Origin: Blastopirellula sp. J2-11
Lineage (GTDB): Bacteria > Planctomycetota > Planctomycetia > Pirellulales > Pirellulaceae
Direction: 5' to 3'
Assembly (NCBI RefSeq): GCF_024584705.1
Contig: NZ_CP097384.1
Span: forward strand, 5,270,001-5,334,000
DNA length: 64,000 nucleotides
Shown in pieces: positions 52,602 through 62,543 of this stretch (the first letter of the stretch is position 1; each line of letters begins with the position of its first letter). Both the position numbers and the translations under genes were made by a program. The notes under the pieces are model-generated. The model ran no database searches. It saw only the letters and a list, made by a program, of their open reading frames with translations, and was not told the DNA's origin.

Positions 52602-54314
52602 TTAAGTGATGATGTGCGAAACAGCTTCCAGCAGCCAGGCGTTCAGAAAATCCCAATTAAACAACAGCAGCACTAGCGGCGCCGTGACTAACACCAGGTA
52701 GCCGTTCTGAATGATCCCAATCGGCTTTTGCATCGGCGCCGTATCGTCCGATTCGCTATCGATCGTCATCACTTTCGCGATCCGCAGATAGTAAAACAGG
52801 CTAATCGCCGTGTTCAAACCGCCGGCGACTAAGAGGAACATCAAAAAGGGAGACGACGTTAGATTCCAGGCCTGGGCGATCGCCGCAAAAATGGCGAACT
52901 TGCCGATGAAACCCGCCAGCGGCGGCAACCCAATCAAGCTGACCAGGATCAAAGTAAAACAAACCGCCAATGTCGGGCCTCGCTTCAACATGCCGGCGTA
53001 ATCCTTGATCTCTTCGCTGCCGACCGCTTCGCGGACAAACGCAATCGCCGCAAACGCGCCCAAGTTCATAAAGAGATAGATCACCGCATACAACGCCAAA
53101 TAGGCGATCGCCTGACGAGCCGAATTCTTGTCGACTTCGGCCACCGCGATCGCAGCCGGAACCGCCATCATCATGTAGCCTGCGTGTGCGATCGTGGAAT
53201 AAGCGAGCAAACGTTTAATGTTCGTTTGCGCATAGGCGGCTAGATTGCCAAACGTGCAGGTCACCACCGCAACGACGCCGATCAACAAAACGACAAACTT
53301 GCGAGCCGGCGCCAGCGGATCCGAGCTCTTTGCCACCTTCTCCGGCGCCGCTTCGGCATCGACAAAGGCAACTTGCTCAATCGTCGGCGGAGTCGCCCGG
53401 ACGACTTGATCTGGCTCGGCAGGAAGCGTCGTAAAGCCGACCGCCACTCGCACTAAGAGGGCCAGTGCGGCTGTCTTGGACGCGATCGAGAGAAACGCGT
53501 TCACTTCGGCCGAAGCCCCTTCAAACACGTCAGGGCACCAAAAGTGAAACGGAAACGCGGAGAGCTTGAACGAGAGCCCCACGCCCAACATCAATCCGCC
53601 GAGCGCCAAAACCAACACTTCCGATCCACTGGGCTCCGAGGCGAACAACTCGCTTAGCCGGGTCGCCATCGTCGGCAAATGAGCCGAGTTCAAGACGCCG
53701 CACAAAAGGCTGACGCCATACAGCATGACGCCTGCGGCGCCGGCGCCAAAGACGGCGTATTTGAGCGCCGCTTCCGACCCCTTCTTATTGCGGCGCTGCA
53801 GCGCCGCCAACGCGTACGAGGGAACGCTCGCCATCTCCACGCCCATGAAGATCATGAGCATGTGATTGGCCGAAGACATAACGAACATGCCCAGGATCGA
53901 GCCGAGCGCCAGCACGACAAAATCGGCGCTGTCAAAGCGCGATGAGAGTTTGGTGATCTTCGTCAGCAAAAAGAAGAGCAGCAAAAAGAAGAGCAAGATC
54001 GCTTTGATCGCGATCGCGAAACCGTCATGCGTCAACATGCCGGTGAACGTTTCGGTCGGTTGCAATTGCCCCATTGCGATCGCGACCGGCCCATCGGCGC
54101 CGATCGACCACGGCTGAAAAGGGCGCAATACGACCAGCGCGGCGATCACGCCGACAATTCCCAGCCAGACCGCGTCAACCTTTTCCAACACCGGCAGCAT
54201 GCGACAGAGCAGGATCAGGACGATCGCGACCACTAACGTCAATTCGGCTCCAAACAAAGGCAAGCTCTGCTGCAGCGTATCGATTCGTAGTTGCTCGATC
54301 AGTTGGTAAAACAT
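52602..54314 (-). CDS. nuoN: NADH-quinone oxidoreductase subunit N
   Basis: NuoN is one of three antiporter-like, proton-pumping subunits of complex I. The 570-residue product has about 14 membrane helices and family signatures (MFMGVEMASVPSYALAAL near 155, then FHFWCPDVFEGA near 250 and IAHAGYMMMA near 375). It is longer than the usual 480. A hydrophilic insertion of about 55 residues (near 290-345, with PDQVVRATPPTIEQ) sits in the middle. It is the last nuo gene of the cluster, 21 bases after nuoM, and precedes no other complex I gene. Confidence 0.95.
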   Translation of the reverse strand: MFYQLIEQLRIDTLQQSLPLFGAELTLVVAIVLILLCRMLPVLEKVDAVWLGIVGVIAALVVLRPFQPWSIGADGPVAIAMGQLQPTETFTGMLTHDGFAIAIKAILLFFLLLFFLLTKITKLSSRFDSADFVVLALGSILGMFVMSSANHMLMIFMGVEMASVPSYALAALQRRNKKGSEAALKYAVFGAGAAGVMLYGVSLLCGVLNSAHLPTMATRLSELFASEPSGSEVLVLALGGLMLGVGLSFKLSAFPFHFWCPDVFEGASAEVNAFLSIASKTAALALLVRVAVGFTTLPAEPDQVVRATPPTIEQVAFVDAEAAPEKVAKSSDPLAPARKFVVLLIGVVAVVTCTFGNLAAYAQTNIKRLLAYSTIAHAGYMMMAVPAAIAVAEVDKNSARQAIAYLALYAVIYLFMNLGAFAAIAFVREAVGSEEIKDYAGMLKRGPTLAVCFTLILVSLIGLPPLAGFIGKFAIFAAIAQAWNLTSSPFLMFLLVAGGLNTAISLFYYLRIAKVMTIDSESDDTAPMQKPIGIIQNGYLVLVTAPLVLLLFNWDFLNAWLLEAVSHIIT

Positions 54315-54335
54315 CAGCGCTAGGCCTTGAGGTCG

Positions 54336-56186
54336 TTAAATTTCGCCATCCACAACGGCGACAGCCGGCACAGCATCAACATGCACTGCCGCAGCGTCCG
54401 CCGCATGTTGCTGCAAACCGGGCGCAACGGCGGCGGTCGCTGCTTGTTCGGTTTTCTCCGCTTGCAGTCGCGGGATCTTCGTTTCTTTGGTCCAGGTCGC
54501 AAGATCCTGCACTTGTTGGTCGATCGTCGCATCCATGTAGCGGAAGACAGTATGCGGCAGGACGCCAAACAAGATCGCCAGTACGCAAAGCGGTACGGCG
54601 ATCGTCATCTCACGAATGTTGATCTCGGTCAGCGCCTCGGCATGCGGGCCCTTGTACTCGGCGCCTAGATAGACGCGTTGCACCGCCCATAGGATATAGC
54701 CGGCTGTTAAAATCACGACGAAGGCTCCGGCGACAGCGAGTCCTGCGCTGAACTTCCAGACCGAGAGAACGACAAACGCTTCTCCGATAAACCCGCACAG
54801 CCCCGGCAAACCAAGACCGGCGAAAAAGACGATGATCGCCATCGACGTGTAAACCGGCATCTTGCCAAAGAGCCCGCCAAACTCGTTCAGATTGCGATGA
54901 TGAACACGGTCATAAATAACGCCCACCATAAAGAACATGCCGGCCGAGCTGACGCCGTGCCCAATCATTTGGAACATCGCCCCTTTGACGCCCATGTTCC
55001 AAGCAACCGGATCGCCGACGACCGTGGCGCTCCAAACACCCAATCCCAACACCACATAGCCCATGTGACTGACCGAACTATAGGCGACCATGCGTTTGAA
55101 GTCGGTTTGGGCCAGCGCGGCGAAAGCCCCGTAGATCATGCTGATCACGCCGATCGAGCAAACGACCCAAGCCAGATCATACCCGGCGTCAGGGCAGATC
55201 GGGTAGCAGATCCGAATAATGCCGTAGCCTCCCATCTTCAATAACACGCCCGCCAAAATCATCGAGATCGGCGTGGGCGCTTCGACGTGCGCATCGGGCA
55301 ACCAGGTATGGAACGGGACCGACGGGACTTTGATCGCGAACCCGATAAAGAGGAGCACAAACGCCCACCACTGCAGCGATTTGCCGAACAACAGCTCTTT
55401 GTCAAAGACTTCCGAGTGTTGCCCAAGCTGTTGCAAGGCCAGCAGGTTGAACGTGTGAACCGGCGTTTCGGCGGCCGATATCGACTCATGATATTTGGTG
55501 GCGGCGGCCAAATGTTGGTCAGGGGCGCCGAGATGCTCGACACCGGCCTGCCGGACGTTGCTGTCAACCAACTGCTGCGGCGATAGTTGCCGCAGATCGC
55601 TATTGAAGTAGATCATCAAGATGGCGACTAACATCAACACGCTGCCGAACAACGTATAGAGGAAGAACTTGATCGCCGCATATTCTTTGCGCGGCCCGCC
55701 CCAGACGCCGATCAAAAAGTACATCGGCAGCAGCATCACTTCCCAGAAGATGTAGAACAGGAAGAAGTCGAGCGAGACGAAGACCCCCATCATGCCGGTC
55801 AGCAGGATCAGATAGAGGACGCAATAACCTTTGACATGCTTTTCGATCGTCCAACTCGCGCCCATCGCCAAGGCGCTGATCAGCGCGGTCAATACGACCA
55901 GCGGAAAACTGATGCCGTCAAAGCCTAGGAAGTAGTCGATATTGAACGACGGAATCCAAGGGAGACTGACGACATTCTGCATGCCGGCCGTTTCGATGTC
56001 GAAACTGATCGTCTCGTTAGTAGGGAGCGCCATCCCCAATAACACGACCCCAAACATCACCAACGTCGCTAACAGCGTGGTGAAGCGGATCACGTTCTTT
56101 TGATCCCCAGGGATCAGAGATATCAGCGCAGCGGCGGCCAGCGGAAAAAATATCAGCGCCGACATAGAGCAAGTGACGAGATCCAT
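54336..56186 (-). CDS. nuoM: NADH-quinone oxidoreductase subunit M
   Basis: The 616-residue antiporter-like subunit has the key features: FSLVVLTALISALAM region, the conserved Glu in FWEVMLLPMYFLIG near 165, the Lys in FFLYTLFGSVLML, VPFHTWLPDAHVEAPTPISMILAGVLLKMGGYG near 320, and FKRMVAYSSVSHMGYV near 380. It is about 100 residues longer than usual. A roughly 70-residue soluble insertion (near 200-270, rich in His, Gln and Ala) and a 50-residue Ala-rich C-terminal tail account for this. It is 21 bases before nuoN and 54 after nuoL. Confidence 0.96.
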   Translation of the reverse strand: MDLVTCSMSALIFFPLAAAALISLIPGDQKNVIRFTTLLATLVMFGVVLLGMALPTNETISFDIETAGMQNVVSLPWIPSFNIDYFLGFDGISFPLVVLTALISALAMGASWTIEKHVKGYCVLYLILLTGMMGVFVSLDFFLFYIFWEVMLLPMYFLIGVWGGPRKEYAAIKFFLYTLFGSVLMLVAILMIYFNSDLRQLSPQQLVDSNVRQAGVEHLGAPDQHLAAATKYHESISAAETPVHTFNLLALQQLGQHSEVFDKELLFGKSLQWWAFVLLFIGFAIKVPSVPFHTWLPDAHVEAPTPISMILAGVLLKMGGYGIIRICYPICPDAGYDLAWVVCSIGVISMIYGAFAALAQTDFKRMVAYSSVSHMGYVVLGLGVWSATVVGDPVAWNMGVKGAMFQMIGHGVSSAGMFFMVGVIYDRVHHRNLNEFGGLFGKMPVYTSMAIIVFFAGLGLPGLCGFIGEAFVVLSVWKFSAGLAVAGAFVVILTAGYILWAVQRVYLGAEYKGPHAEALTEINIREMTIAVPLCVLAILFGVLPHTVFRYMDATIDQQVQDLATWTKETKIPRLQAEKTEQAATAAVAPGLQQHAADAAAVHVDAVPAVAVVDGEI

Positions 56187-56240
56187 AGTTCCAATTCCCG
56201 CGGTTAACTAACCTCGGTAAAGGTTGCCTAACGTAAACGA

Positions 56241-58766
56241 CTAGCGAGCAAAACCGTACGACCAAAAACTCATCAGCACGAACATCGCCAGCGCGCCGAC
56301 GACGATAAACATCACATATTGCCGCAGACTGCCGGTCTGCATTCCTCGCAGCGAATTGCCCGTAGAGTAGGTTTTCGCCGCAAACCAATTGATCGCCCCG
56401 TCGATCGCGCCCTGATCGACCCAAGCTTCTCCCCAGCGCGCGATTTGTCGCACCGACCAGGCGATCCCATGCAACAAGCGATCAATGCACTGCTTATCAA
56501 TCCAGACGCAACAAGCGGCGATGACTTTGGCGGGACGAACGAAGAGAACGTCGTACGCTTCGTCGAACCACCATTTGTGGATCAAAAATTTGTAGACCGG
56601 AGCAAATGTGCGCCGTGCGTCTGCCGAATCGAGCACGCGCCACAGATACATGACGCTCGCTAAAAAGATCCCCGTCATCGCAGCGCCAAACGCCATCAAC
56701 CCGACAGGGGTCCGAATTTCGTCGGCGTGACTCTTCGATTCGTGCAGCCAGACATAGCCGCCGTCGAGACTCGCCATGTCCGACCAAAGGCCGATCGGGC
56801 GTCCTTGTTCGATCACGTTGGTCAGTCCATAGTTGCCAAAAATCGGCCACGCGATCGCGACCGCCATGACGGACAACACGACCAGCGGCACGTACATCAC
56901 GCGCGGCGATTCGTGCGCATGATGGTAACGATGTTCATCGCGCGGCTCGCCTGCGAAGGTCAGGTACCACATGCGGAACATGTAGAACGCGGTGATCGCG
57001 GCGCCGCCGGTTGCGGCGTAAAAGAAGATCGAGCCCCAAATGGGATTCGCTGAGCGGAACAGATAGGCTTGCTCCAACATCAGGTCTTTGGAGTAGTAGC
57101 CTGAGAAACCGAACGGAATCCCCAAGGCCGACGGCACGCCGACGCCGGCGATCGCCAGACAGCCGACAAGCATCGTGTAGGCGGTGTACGGCATCTTCTT
57201 ACGAAGGCCGCCCATCTCGGTCATCTCGTTGGTGTGAACCGCATGGATCACCGAACCAGAGCACATAAAGAGCAAGCTCTTGAAGAACGCGTGCGTCACC
57301 AGATGCATCACGCCAGCCGCCCAACCGCCCACTCCCAAGGCCAACATCATGTAGCCAAGCTGACTGACGGTCGAATAAGCGAGAACTCGCTTGATATCGG
57401 TCGCGACGATCGCAATCGAACCGCCGATCAACAGCGTAATACAGCCAGCACAGGCGATGACCAGCAGCACTTCAGGTGCGAAAACCGGATAGAATCGTGC
57501 AACCAGAAACACGCCGGCCGCGACCATCGTCGCTGAGTGAACCAGCGCCGAAACCGGAGTCGGACCTTCCATCGCATCCGGCAGCCAGACATGGAGCGGA
57601 AACTGAGCGCTTTTGCCAACGCAGCCGCAGAAGATGCCGATGCCGGCGATCACTAGCAGCCAGTAACCATAGTGCGTCGCATCCCCTTCGGCTTTGCCGT
57701 CGCGCCAAAGCGGTACTTGCGCGAGAATCTGTGACTCCAGTTCCTTCGTCGTCGTCCCCGGCTTCGCGGCGACGATCAGCTCTTCCACTTTCCCTTTCGC
57801 TCCTTGCAGCACCATGCCGTCGGGCACGCGTAGCTCATGCAGGCCATTTTCGCCGGCAGGTCGCAGCAGCGAGAACAAGCCATATTCGTTGGCGTCCAGC
57901 TTGCCGTCGGCGTTGCGGTCGACATCGCCAAAGTTGAAGGTCGCCAAGCTCGCCCAGATCGCCATCAAACCGATCAGCATCCCAAAGTCGCCGACGCGAT
58001 TGACGATGAACGCTTTGTTCGCCGCGGTCGAAGCGCTGTGACGTTCGACGTAAAAACCGATCAAAAAGTAACTGCACGCGCCGACCAATTCCCAAAAGAC
58101 AAAGGTCATCGCGATGTTGCCGGCGATCACCAACCCTAACATGCTAAAGCAGAACAGGGACAGGTACTGGAAGAACCGATGATAGCGGCCGGGGCGTTTC
58201 AAATGCGTGCCGTCGGCCAAGGTCACTTCGTGGTCGGTCATCTCATGCAATTCTTCATGCATGTAACCGCCGGCATAAAAGTGAATGCAAGTCGCAATAA
58301 AGGTCACGACGCAAAACATCACGATCGTGAGCGCGTCAATGTAATAGTTGATCGCAACTTCAGAGCCGTAAAAACGCCCCAGCGAGTACCAATGTCCCGT
58401 GTAGACCGGAGGCACAAAGTGCGCTTCGTCCGCATGTTCGTCATGCTCGCCATGGACTAGGCCATCGGCGTGGTCATGCTCATGCTCTCCGTCATGCAGT
58501 GCGGTCAAACGTACGCGGGGCGCTGAGATCGCCGCATGCGACTCCTCATGATGAGCGTGATGCGTCTCCGGCGGAGCATGTTGCGACATCCAAATTGCGG
58601 CGGCCGAGAAAGAACACATCGCCGCGGCGGCGATCGCTCCGGTGGCGATATACGCTCCCAGTTGTTCGAGCCATTTGCCGAACAAGAAAATGACGAAGAA
58701 CGAAACCAGCGGAAGTAAAACCGCAAGTCCGAGCAGCAGCGGCAGACTGTCTTCGGGAGTCAGCAT
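56241..58766 (-). CDS. nuoL: NADH-quinone oxidoreductase subunit L, with EF-hand and His-rich inserts
   Basis: The 841-residue product is a clear NuoL: FVFWELVGACSYFLIGF near 223, KAFIVNRVGDFGMLIG near 251, KSAQFPLHVWLPDAMEGPTPVSALVHSATMV near 385, then the long C-terminal helix region. It exceeds the usual 610-660 residues. A His/Asp/Glu-rich segment lies at about 62-117. A soluble insertion at about 281-365 contains a perfect EF-hand loop (283-294). NuoL lies at the distal end of the membrane arm. Its ATG overlaps the nuoK stop by one base. Confidence 0.95.
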   Translation of the reverse strand: MLTPEDSLPLLLGLAVLLPLVSFFVIFLFGKWLEQLGAYIATGAIAAAAMCSFSAAAIWMSQHAPPETHHAHHEESHAAISAPRVRLTALHDGEHEHDHADGLVHGEHDEHADEAHFVPPVYTGHWYSLGRFYGSEVAINYYIDALTIVMFCVVTFIATCIHFYAGGYMHEELHEMTDHEVTLADGTHLKRPGRYHRFFQYLSLFCFSMLGLVIAGNIAMTFVFWELVGACSYFLIGFYVERHSASTAANKAFIVNRVGDFGMLIGLMAIWASLATFNFGDVDRNADGKLDANEYGLFSLLRPAGENGLHELRVPDGMVLQGAKGKVEELIVAAKPGTTTKELESQILAQVPLWRDGKAEGDATHYGYWLLVIAGIGIFCGCVGKSAQFPLHVWLPDAMEGPTPVSALVHSATMVAAGVFLVARFYPVFAPEVLLVIACAGCITLLIGGSIAIVATDIKRVLAYSTVSQLGYMMLALGVGGWAAGVMHLVTHAFFKSLLFMCSGSVIHAVHTNEMTEMGGLRKKMPYTAYTMLVGCLAIAGVGVPSALGIPFGFSGYYSKDLMLEQAYLFRSANPIWGSIFFYAATGGAAITAFYMFRMWYLTFAGEPRDEHRYHHAHESPRVMYVPLVVLSVMAVAIAWPIFGNYGLTNVIEQGRPIGLWSDMASLDGGYVWLHESKSHADEIRTPVGLMAFGAAMTGIFLASVMYLWRVLDSADARRTFAPVYKFLIHKWWFDEAYDVLFVRPAKVIAACCVWIDKQCIDRLLHGIAWSVRQIARWGEAWVDQGAIDGAINWFAAKTYSTGNSLRGMQTGSLRQYVMFIVVGALAMFVLMSFWSYGFAR
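57885..57920 (-). other. EF-hand calcium-binding loop inside NuoL
   Basis: Residues 283-294 read DRNADGKLDANE and fit the EF-hand loop pattern at all six ligand positions: Asp1, Asn3, Asp5, Lys7 backbone, Asp9 and Glu12, with Gly6 and Leu8. A single loop is present. It falls in a soluble insertion between membrane helices. Confidence 0.75.
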
Positions 58767-59101
58767 CAGCCCTTCAACTCATTCGCCTTGTCGACGTCAA
58801 TAGTGGAGTGGTTGTTGTAATAGTTGAGCGCAATCGCCAAGGCGACCGCCGCTTCCGCCGCCGCCAACACAATGACAAACAGCGCGAGCAAATTACCTTC
58901 GAGCCCTAGATTGTCTTCGCGAAAGTAAGGGCTGGCGAACGCGACGAAATTGATATTCGCACCGTTCAACACCAGTTCGACCCCCATCAGGATCCCCAGC
59001 GTGTTGCGTTTGGTCGCCATGCAAATGGCGCCGGTCACAAACAAAAAGGCGCCGACCGCCAGAAAATGGGAGAGCCCGACCGGCTCGGTCAAAAAGTTCA
59101 T
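58766..59101 (-). CDS. nuoK: NADH-quinone oxidoreductase subunit K
   Basis: The 111-residue, three-helix subunit has GVELVLNGANINFVAF near residue 40, with the conserved Glu of the quinone-side proton path, and ALFVIVLAAAEAAVALAIAL near 70 with the second Glu. Length is typical. It overlaps nuoJ by four bases (ATGA) and nuoL by one, so the three are translationally coupled. Confidence 0.97.
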   Translation of the reverse strand: MNFLTEPVGLSHFLAVGAFLFVTGAICMATKRNTLGILMGVELVLNGANINFVAFASPYFREDNLGLEGNLLALFVIVLAAAEAAVALAIALNYYNNHSTIDVDKANELKG

Positions 59102-59835
59102 CGATCGCCTCCCTCGGTCGCTTGCGAAACCGCGCTCCGTTTCGAACGCGCCAGATAGGCGGCGCCGACCAGCACGACCAACAAGTGGACCGATACAATT
59201 TCAAACGGGAGCAAGTAGCCTGAATAGCCGGGCGAATCGAGCTCCGGCTTGTCGACGCGAACCCCGACCAATCCCAAACCAATCTGCGAGGTCAGTTCGG
59301 GTTGGCCATATTTCACTTTCGCCAACAACGGACGTAGCTTCGCTTCTTCCGCCGCGGTCAACTCGGTCCGGTTATCGGCCGCCATCGCGGCGATGATTTC
59401 TTCTTCCGCCGCGGTCACTTCGGTTTGCAGTCGAGCCTGATAATCGCTCGCGTGCCAGGCCGGGATGCTAAACGCAATCTGCGTCAGCAGGGCCAACAGC
59501 GAACCGCCGACGATCAACGCCAAAATCCAATCTCCGGCTTTTGTCTTCATGCTGATAAACGCTTGTTGCGCCGTCAGCATGACGCCAAAGATCAGCAGCA
59601 CCACCGTGCCGCCGACGTAAATCATCAACTGCATCGCGCCGACAAAATGGGCGCCGGTCAAAAAAATCAACCCACTGGTCGCCGCCAGACTAAGGACCAA
59701 AAAGAAGGCCATCCGCACGACGTTGCTTGAGACGACCATCGCCAACGCAAAGCCGCACGCGATGAAAGAGGTGAGATAAAAGAAAACGGTGTGCCAATTA
59801 ATTTCGGCCGCAAACAACAAGGGGAAGTTGATCAT
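59098..59835 (-). CDS. nuoJ: NADH-quinone oxidoreductase subunit J, enlarged
   Basis: The 245-residue product has the NuoJ helices: VFFYLTSFIACGFALAMVVSSN near residue 16, LAATSGLIFLTGAHFVGAMQLMIYVGG near 50, and a final helix FEIVSVHLLVVLVGAAYLAR. The usual size is 160-200 residues. A hydrophilic, Glu/Ala-rich loop of about 65 residues (near 128-200) sits before the last helix. Four-base ATGA overlaps link it to nuoH and nuoK. Confidence 0.95.
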   Translation of the reverse strand: MINFPLLFAAEINWHTVFFYLTSFIACGFALAMVVSSNVVRMAFFLVLSLAATSGLIFLTGAHFVGAMQLMIYVGGTVVLLIFGVMLTAQQAFISMKTKAGDWILALIVGGSLLALLTQIAFSIPAWHASDYQARLQTEVTAAEEEIIAAMAADNRTELTAAEEAKLRPLLAKVKYGQPELTSQIGLGLVGVRVDKPELDSPGYSGYLLPFEIVSVHLLVVLVGAAYLARSKRSAVSQATEGGDR

Positions 59836-61136
59836 TGAGCGCCCTCCGGTTGTTGCATCGGGATCAGGGCGACTCGATCAGTGGAGTCATCCTCGAGCGA
59901 AGTTTGCGCCTCTTGTTGTGGACCGCCTTCGACCGCCGAGTTCAGTTCGTACGCTTCGGTCGCCAATCGTTTCTCTAACTGCTTCATCTCGTTGTCGATG
60001 TCTTGCACCCAACCTTCGCGAACATCTCCGCGGGACTGCATCGGCATGACGTCATTCAAAAAGGGAATATGGAGCGCCGTCCACAGGACCGAACCGAGAA
60101 AGCAAAACGCCGCGATCGGTACGCAATACTTCAGGCACATCGAGATGACCTGGTCGATCCGTAAGCGGGGAAGCGTCCAACGAACCCACATCATCACCAC
60201 AACCCCGATGACCGCTTTCAAAAGAAAGTTGCCCAGCCCAACCAGGTTGGCCAGCGTTTCCAGCGTAAAGTTGCCTTCCGGCACCCAGAAGAAAATCGGG
60301 ATCGGTCCGTTCCAGCCGCCGAAGAACAAAATCGCCGCTAAACCGCTCACCAAAAACATCGAGCCATATTCGGCCATGAAAAAGAGACTCCAGCGAATGC
60401 CGGAGTATTCGGTCAAAAACCCAGAGACCAATTCGCTTTCGGCTTCGGCCAGGTCAAACGGGGCGCGATTCACGCTGGCGATGCCGCAGGTAAAATAAAC
60501 CCAAAACAACAGCATGCAAAAGGGATCGTGAAAGAAGAGCCAATTGCTGAAGAGCCCTGACTGCTGATCGGCGATCGTCACCAGATCCATCGTGCCGCTG
60601 ATCAATACCGGCACGACCACGCAAATGCCGAGCGGAACTTCGTAGCTGACGACTTGCGCGGCTTGTCGCATGCCGCCGAACAGCGACCATTTGGAGCCAG
60701 ATCCATATCCGGCCAAGATCACGCCGAACACTTCCAAACCCAACACGGCGATCACAAAGAACAACGCGATGTTCAGTCGCACGCCTACCCAACCGCTGGC
60801 GAACGGCAAAGCCAGAAACGCCGTGAAACTAGCGGCCAACGAAATATAGGGAGCCAGCTTGAAGAGCAGGGGATCGGCGTCCCTGGGCATCAAGTCTTCT
60901 TTGCTCAGCAGCTTAATGCCGTCGGCCAGCGTTTGCAGCCAACCAAATTTGCCGCCGGTGCGCGTCGGTCCAAGTCGATCTTGGATGCGACCGGCGATCT
61001 TGCGCTCCATCCAGATAAAGACGACCGCGCCAACGGCGATCACATGCAACAGCAAGACGGCTTGAATGATCGCAGCCAATAACCAGCCGAGCCAATCCCA
61101 ACCTTCTGGAAACCAGGTTGAAAAATAGTCGGCCAT
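59832..61136 (-). CDS. nuoH: NADH-quinone oxidoreductase subunit H
   Basis: NuoH forms much of the quinone channel of complex I. The 434-residue product has ERKIAGRIQDRLGPTRTGGKFG near residue 47, SKEDLMPRDADPLLFKLAP, NRAPFDLAEAESELVSGFLTEYSG near 225 and the VRWTLPRLRIDQV motif near 320. It is about 100 residues longer than E. coli NuoH. Extra length includes a soluble C-terminal tail (about 375-434, Gln and Glu rich). nuoI, which usually follows, is absent; nuoJ overlaps its stop by four bases. A 137-base gap precedes it. Confidence 0.96.
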   Translation of the reverse strand: MADYFSTWFPEGWDWLGWLLAAIIQAVLLLHVIAVGAVVFIWMERKIAGRIQDRLGPTRTGGKFGWLQTLADGIKLLSKEDLMPRDADPLLFKLAPYISLAASFTAFLALPFASGWVGVRLNIALFFVIAVLGLEVFGVILAGYGSGSKWSLFGGMRQAAQVVSYEVPLGICVVVPVLISGTMDLVTIADQQSGLFSNWLFFHDPFCMLLFWVYFTCGIASVNRAPFDLAEAESELVSGFLTEYSGIRWSLFFMAEYGSMFLVSGLAAILFFGGWNGPIPIFFWVPEGNFTLETLANLVGLGNFLLKAVIGVVVMMWVRWTLPRLRIDQVISMCLKYCVPIAAFCFLGSVLWTALHIPFLNDVMPMQSRGDVREGWVQDIDNEMKQLEKRLATEAYELNSAVEGGPQQEAQTSLEDDSTDRVALIPMQQPEGAQ

Positions 61137-61273
61137 TCGTTCGCGATCCTTACGCTATGCCGTGGTAATTGGAGTAAATCTCGGCGCTGTTTGATGCGGA
61201 TATCATAACGCTCGAGGCCGGTGATCGAAACTACTTAGAGCCTGAAAATAATCATCGAAAGGCTAGCCAGCGG

Positions 61274-62479
61274 CTAGCGATCAATTTCTCCCATCACAAT
61301 ATCGAGCGAGCCGATGATCGCCGGAACGTCGGCAATCAAGCAGTCGCGACACAGTTCTGGCGCTACCGACAAATTGCAAAAGCAGCTGCTGCGTGCTCGC
61401 GCCCGCAGCGGAATCGATCCGCTGCCGTCGCTCACAATATAGAAACCCATTTGCCCGCGTGGGCACTCCGTCTCTAAATACGCTTCCCCCTTGGGCAACT
61501 TGGCGGCCAATTTGATCGGCGTTCCCCAGTCTCCTGTCGATTGACTATATTTTTCGATTCCCTGTCGCAACAGATCGATCGCTTGAATCACTTCGAGCAT
61601 CCGCACGTAAAAACGGTGCCAGCAATCGCCCAGCACCGCATCGGACGGAACCGGCGGATACTCGTGATCGCGCGGATAGCTGCCGTTCTTCTCGACGATC
61701 ACTTCAAACGCATACCCTGCGTACAGCGAGGTATATCGCTCTTCACCGTCGCGACGCAGATCATAATCGACGCCCGATCCGCGCAAAACGGGGCCTGAAC
61801 ACCCATAGTCGATCGCCATCTCGGCAGACATCACGCCGATATTGGCGGTTCGCTTGATGAAAATCGCGTTGTTGGTCAGCAGCGCGTGATAGTCCAAAAT
61901 CACCGGCTCGAACTGATCGAGAAACGCCGTCAATTTTTGCAGCCAGCCCGGCGGCAAGTCAGCGGTTGCGCCTCCCGGCGTGAGATAGCTGTAAGTCAGC
62001 CGAGCGCCGCACGCATCTTCGAGCAGATCGAGAATTCGTTCTCGCTCGCGAAACGCGTACAAAAAGGGACTGAACGAACCGAGATCGAGTCCATACGTGC
62101 CCATGCCGACCAGATGACTCGCGACACGATTCAGCTCGGCGATGATGACCCGCAGATGGCGAGCTTTCTCAGGCAGGTCGTAGTCGATCAATTTTTCGAC
62201 CGCCAACGCCCAGCCGAGATTCATGTTCATACCAGCCAGATAGTCCATCCGGTCGGTATAGGGAATCCATTGCCGCGGCGTCAGATTCTCGCCGATTTTT
62301 TCGGCGCAGCGATGCAAATAGCCGATATGCGGCGTCGCTTCCGAAACAACTTCGCCATCGGTTCGCAGCACTAACCGCAACACGCCATGCGTGCTGGGAT
62401 GCTGCGGGCCCATGTTGACCAGCATTTCATCGGTTCGGACGTCAATCTCAACGATGCCGGAAGTAGATGCCGTCGCCAT
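61274..62479 (-). CDS. nuoD: NADH-quinone oxidoreductase subunit D (49-kDa type)
   Basis: The 401-residue product has NMGPQHPSTHGVLRLVLRTDGE near residue 22, EKIGENLTPRQWIPYTDRMDYL near 57, the quinone-pocket His and Tyr contained there, and the C-terminal MGEIDR. NuoD and NuoC surround the quinone site with NuoB and hold no redox centre themselves. The ATG at 62479 gives the normal length; an upstream extension overlaps the nuoC-nuoD gap and is unlikely. No nuoE, F or G gene follows: nuoH is next. Confidence 0.97.
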   Translation of the reverse strand: MATASTSGIVEIDVRTDEMLVNMGPQHPSTHGVLRLVLRTDGEVVSEATPHIGYLHRCAEKIGENLTPRQWIPYTDRMDYLAGMNMNLGWALAVEKLIDYDLPEKARHLRVIIAELNRVASHLVGMGTYGLDLGSFSPFLYAFRERERILDLLEDACGARLTYSYLTPGGATADLPPGWLQKLTAFLDQFEPVILDYHALLTNNAIFIKRTANIGVMSAEMAIDYGCSGPVLRGSGVDYDLRRDGEERYTSLYAGYAFEVIVEKNGSYPRDHEYPPVPSDAVLGDCWHRFYVRMLEVIQAIDLLRQGIEKYSQSTGDWGTPIKLAAKLPKGEAYLETECPRGQMGFYIVSDGSGSIPLRARARSSCFCNLSVAPELCRDCLIADVPAIIGSLDIVMGEIDR

Positions 62480-62543
62480 AACCGCTTCGTTCCGCTGATG
62501 CCAACAAATGTTACTAAACTGACCGTCAAACTCTTCGCCGCAA

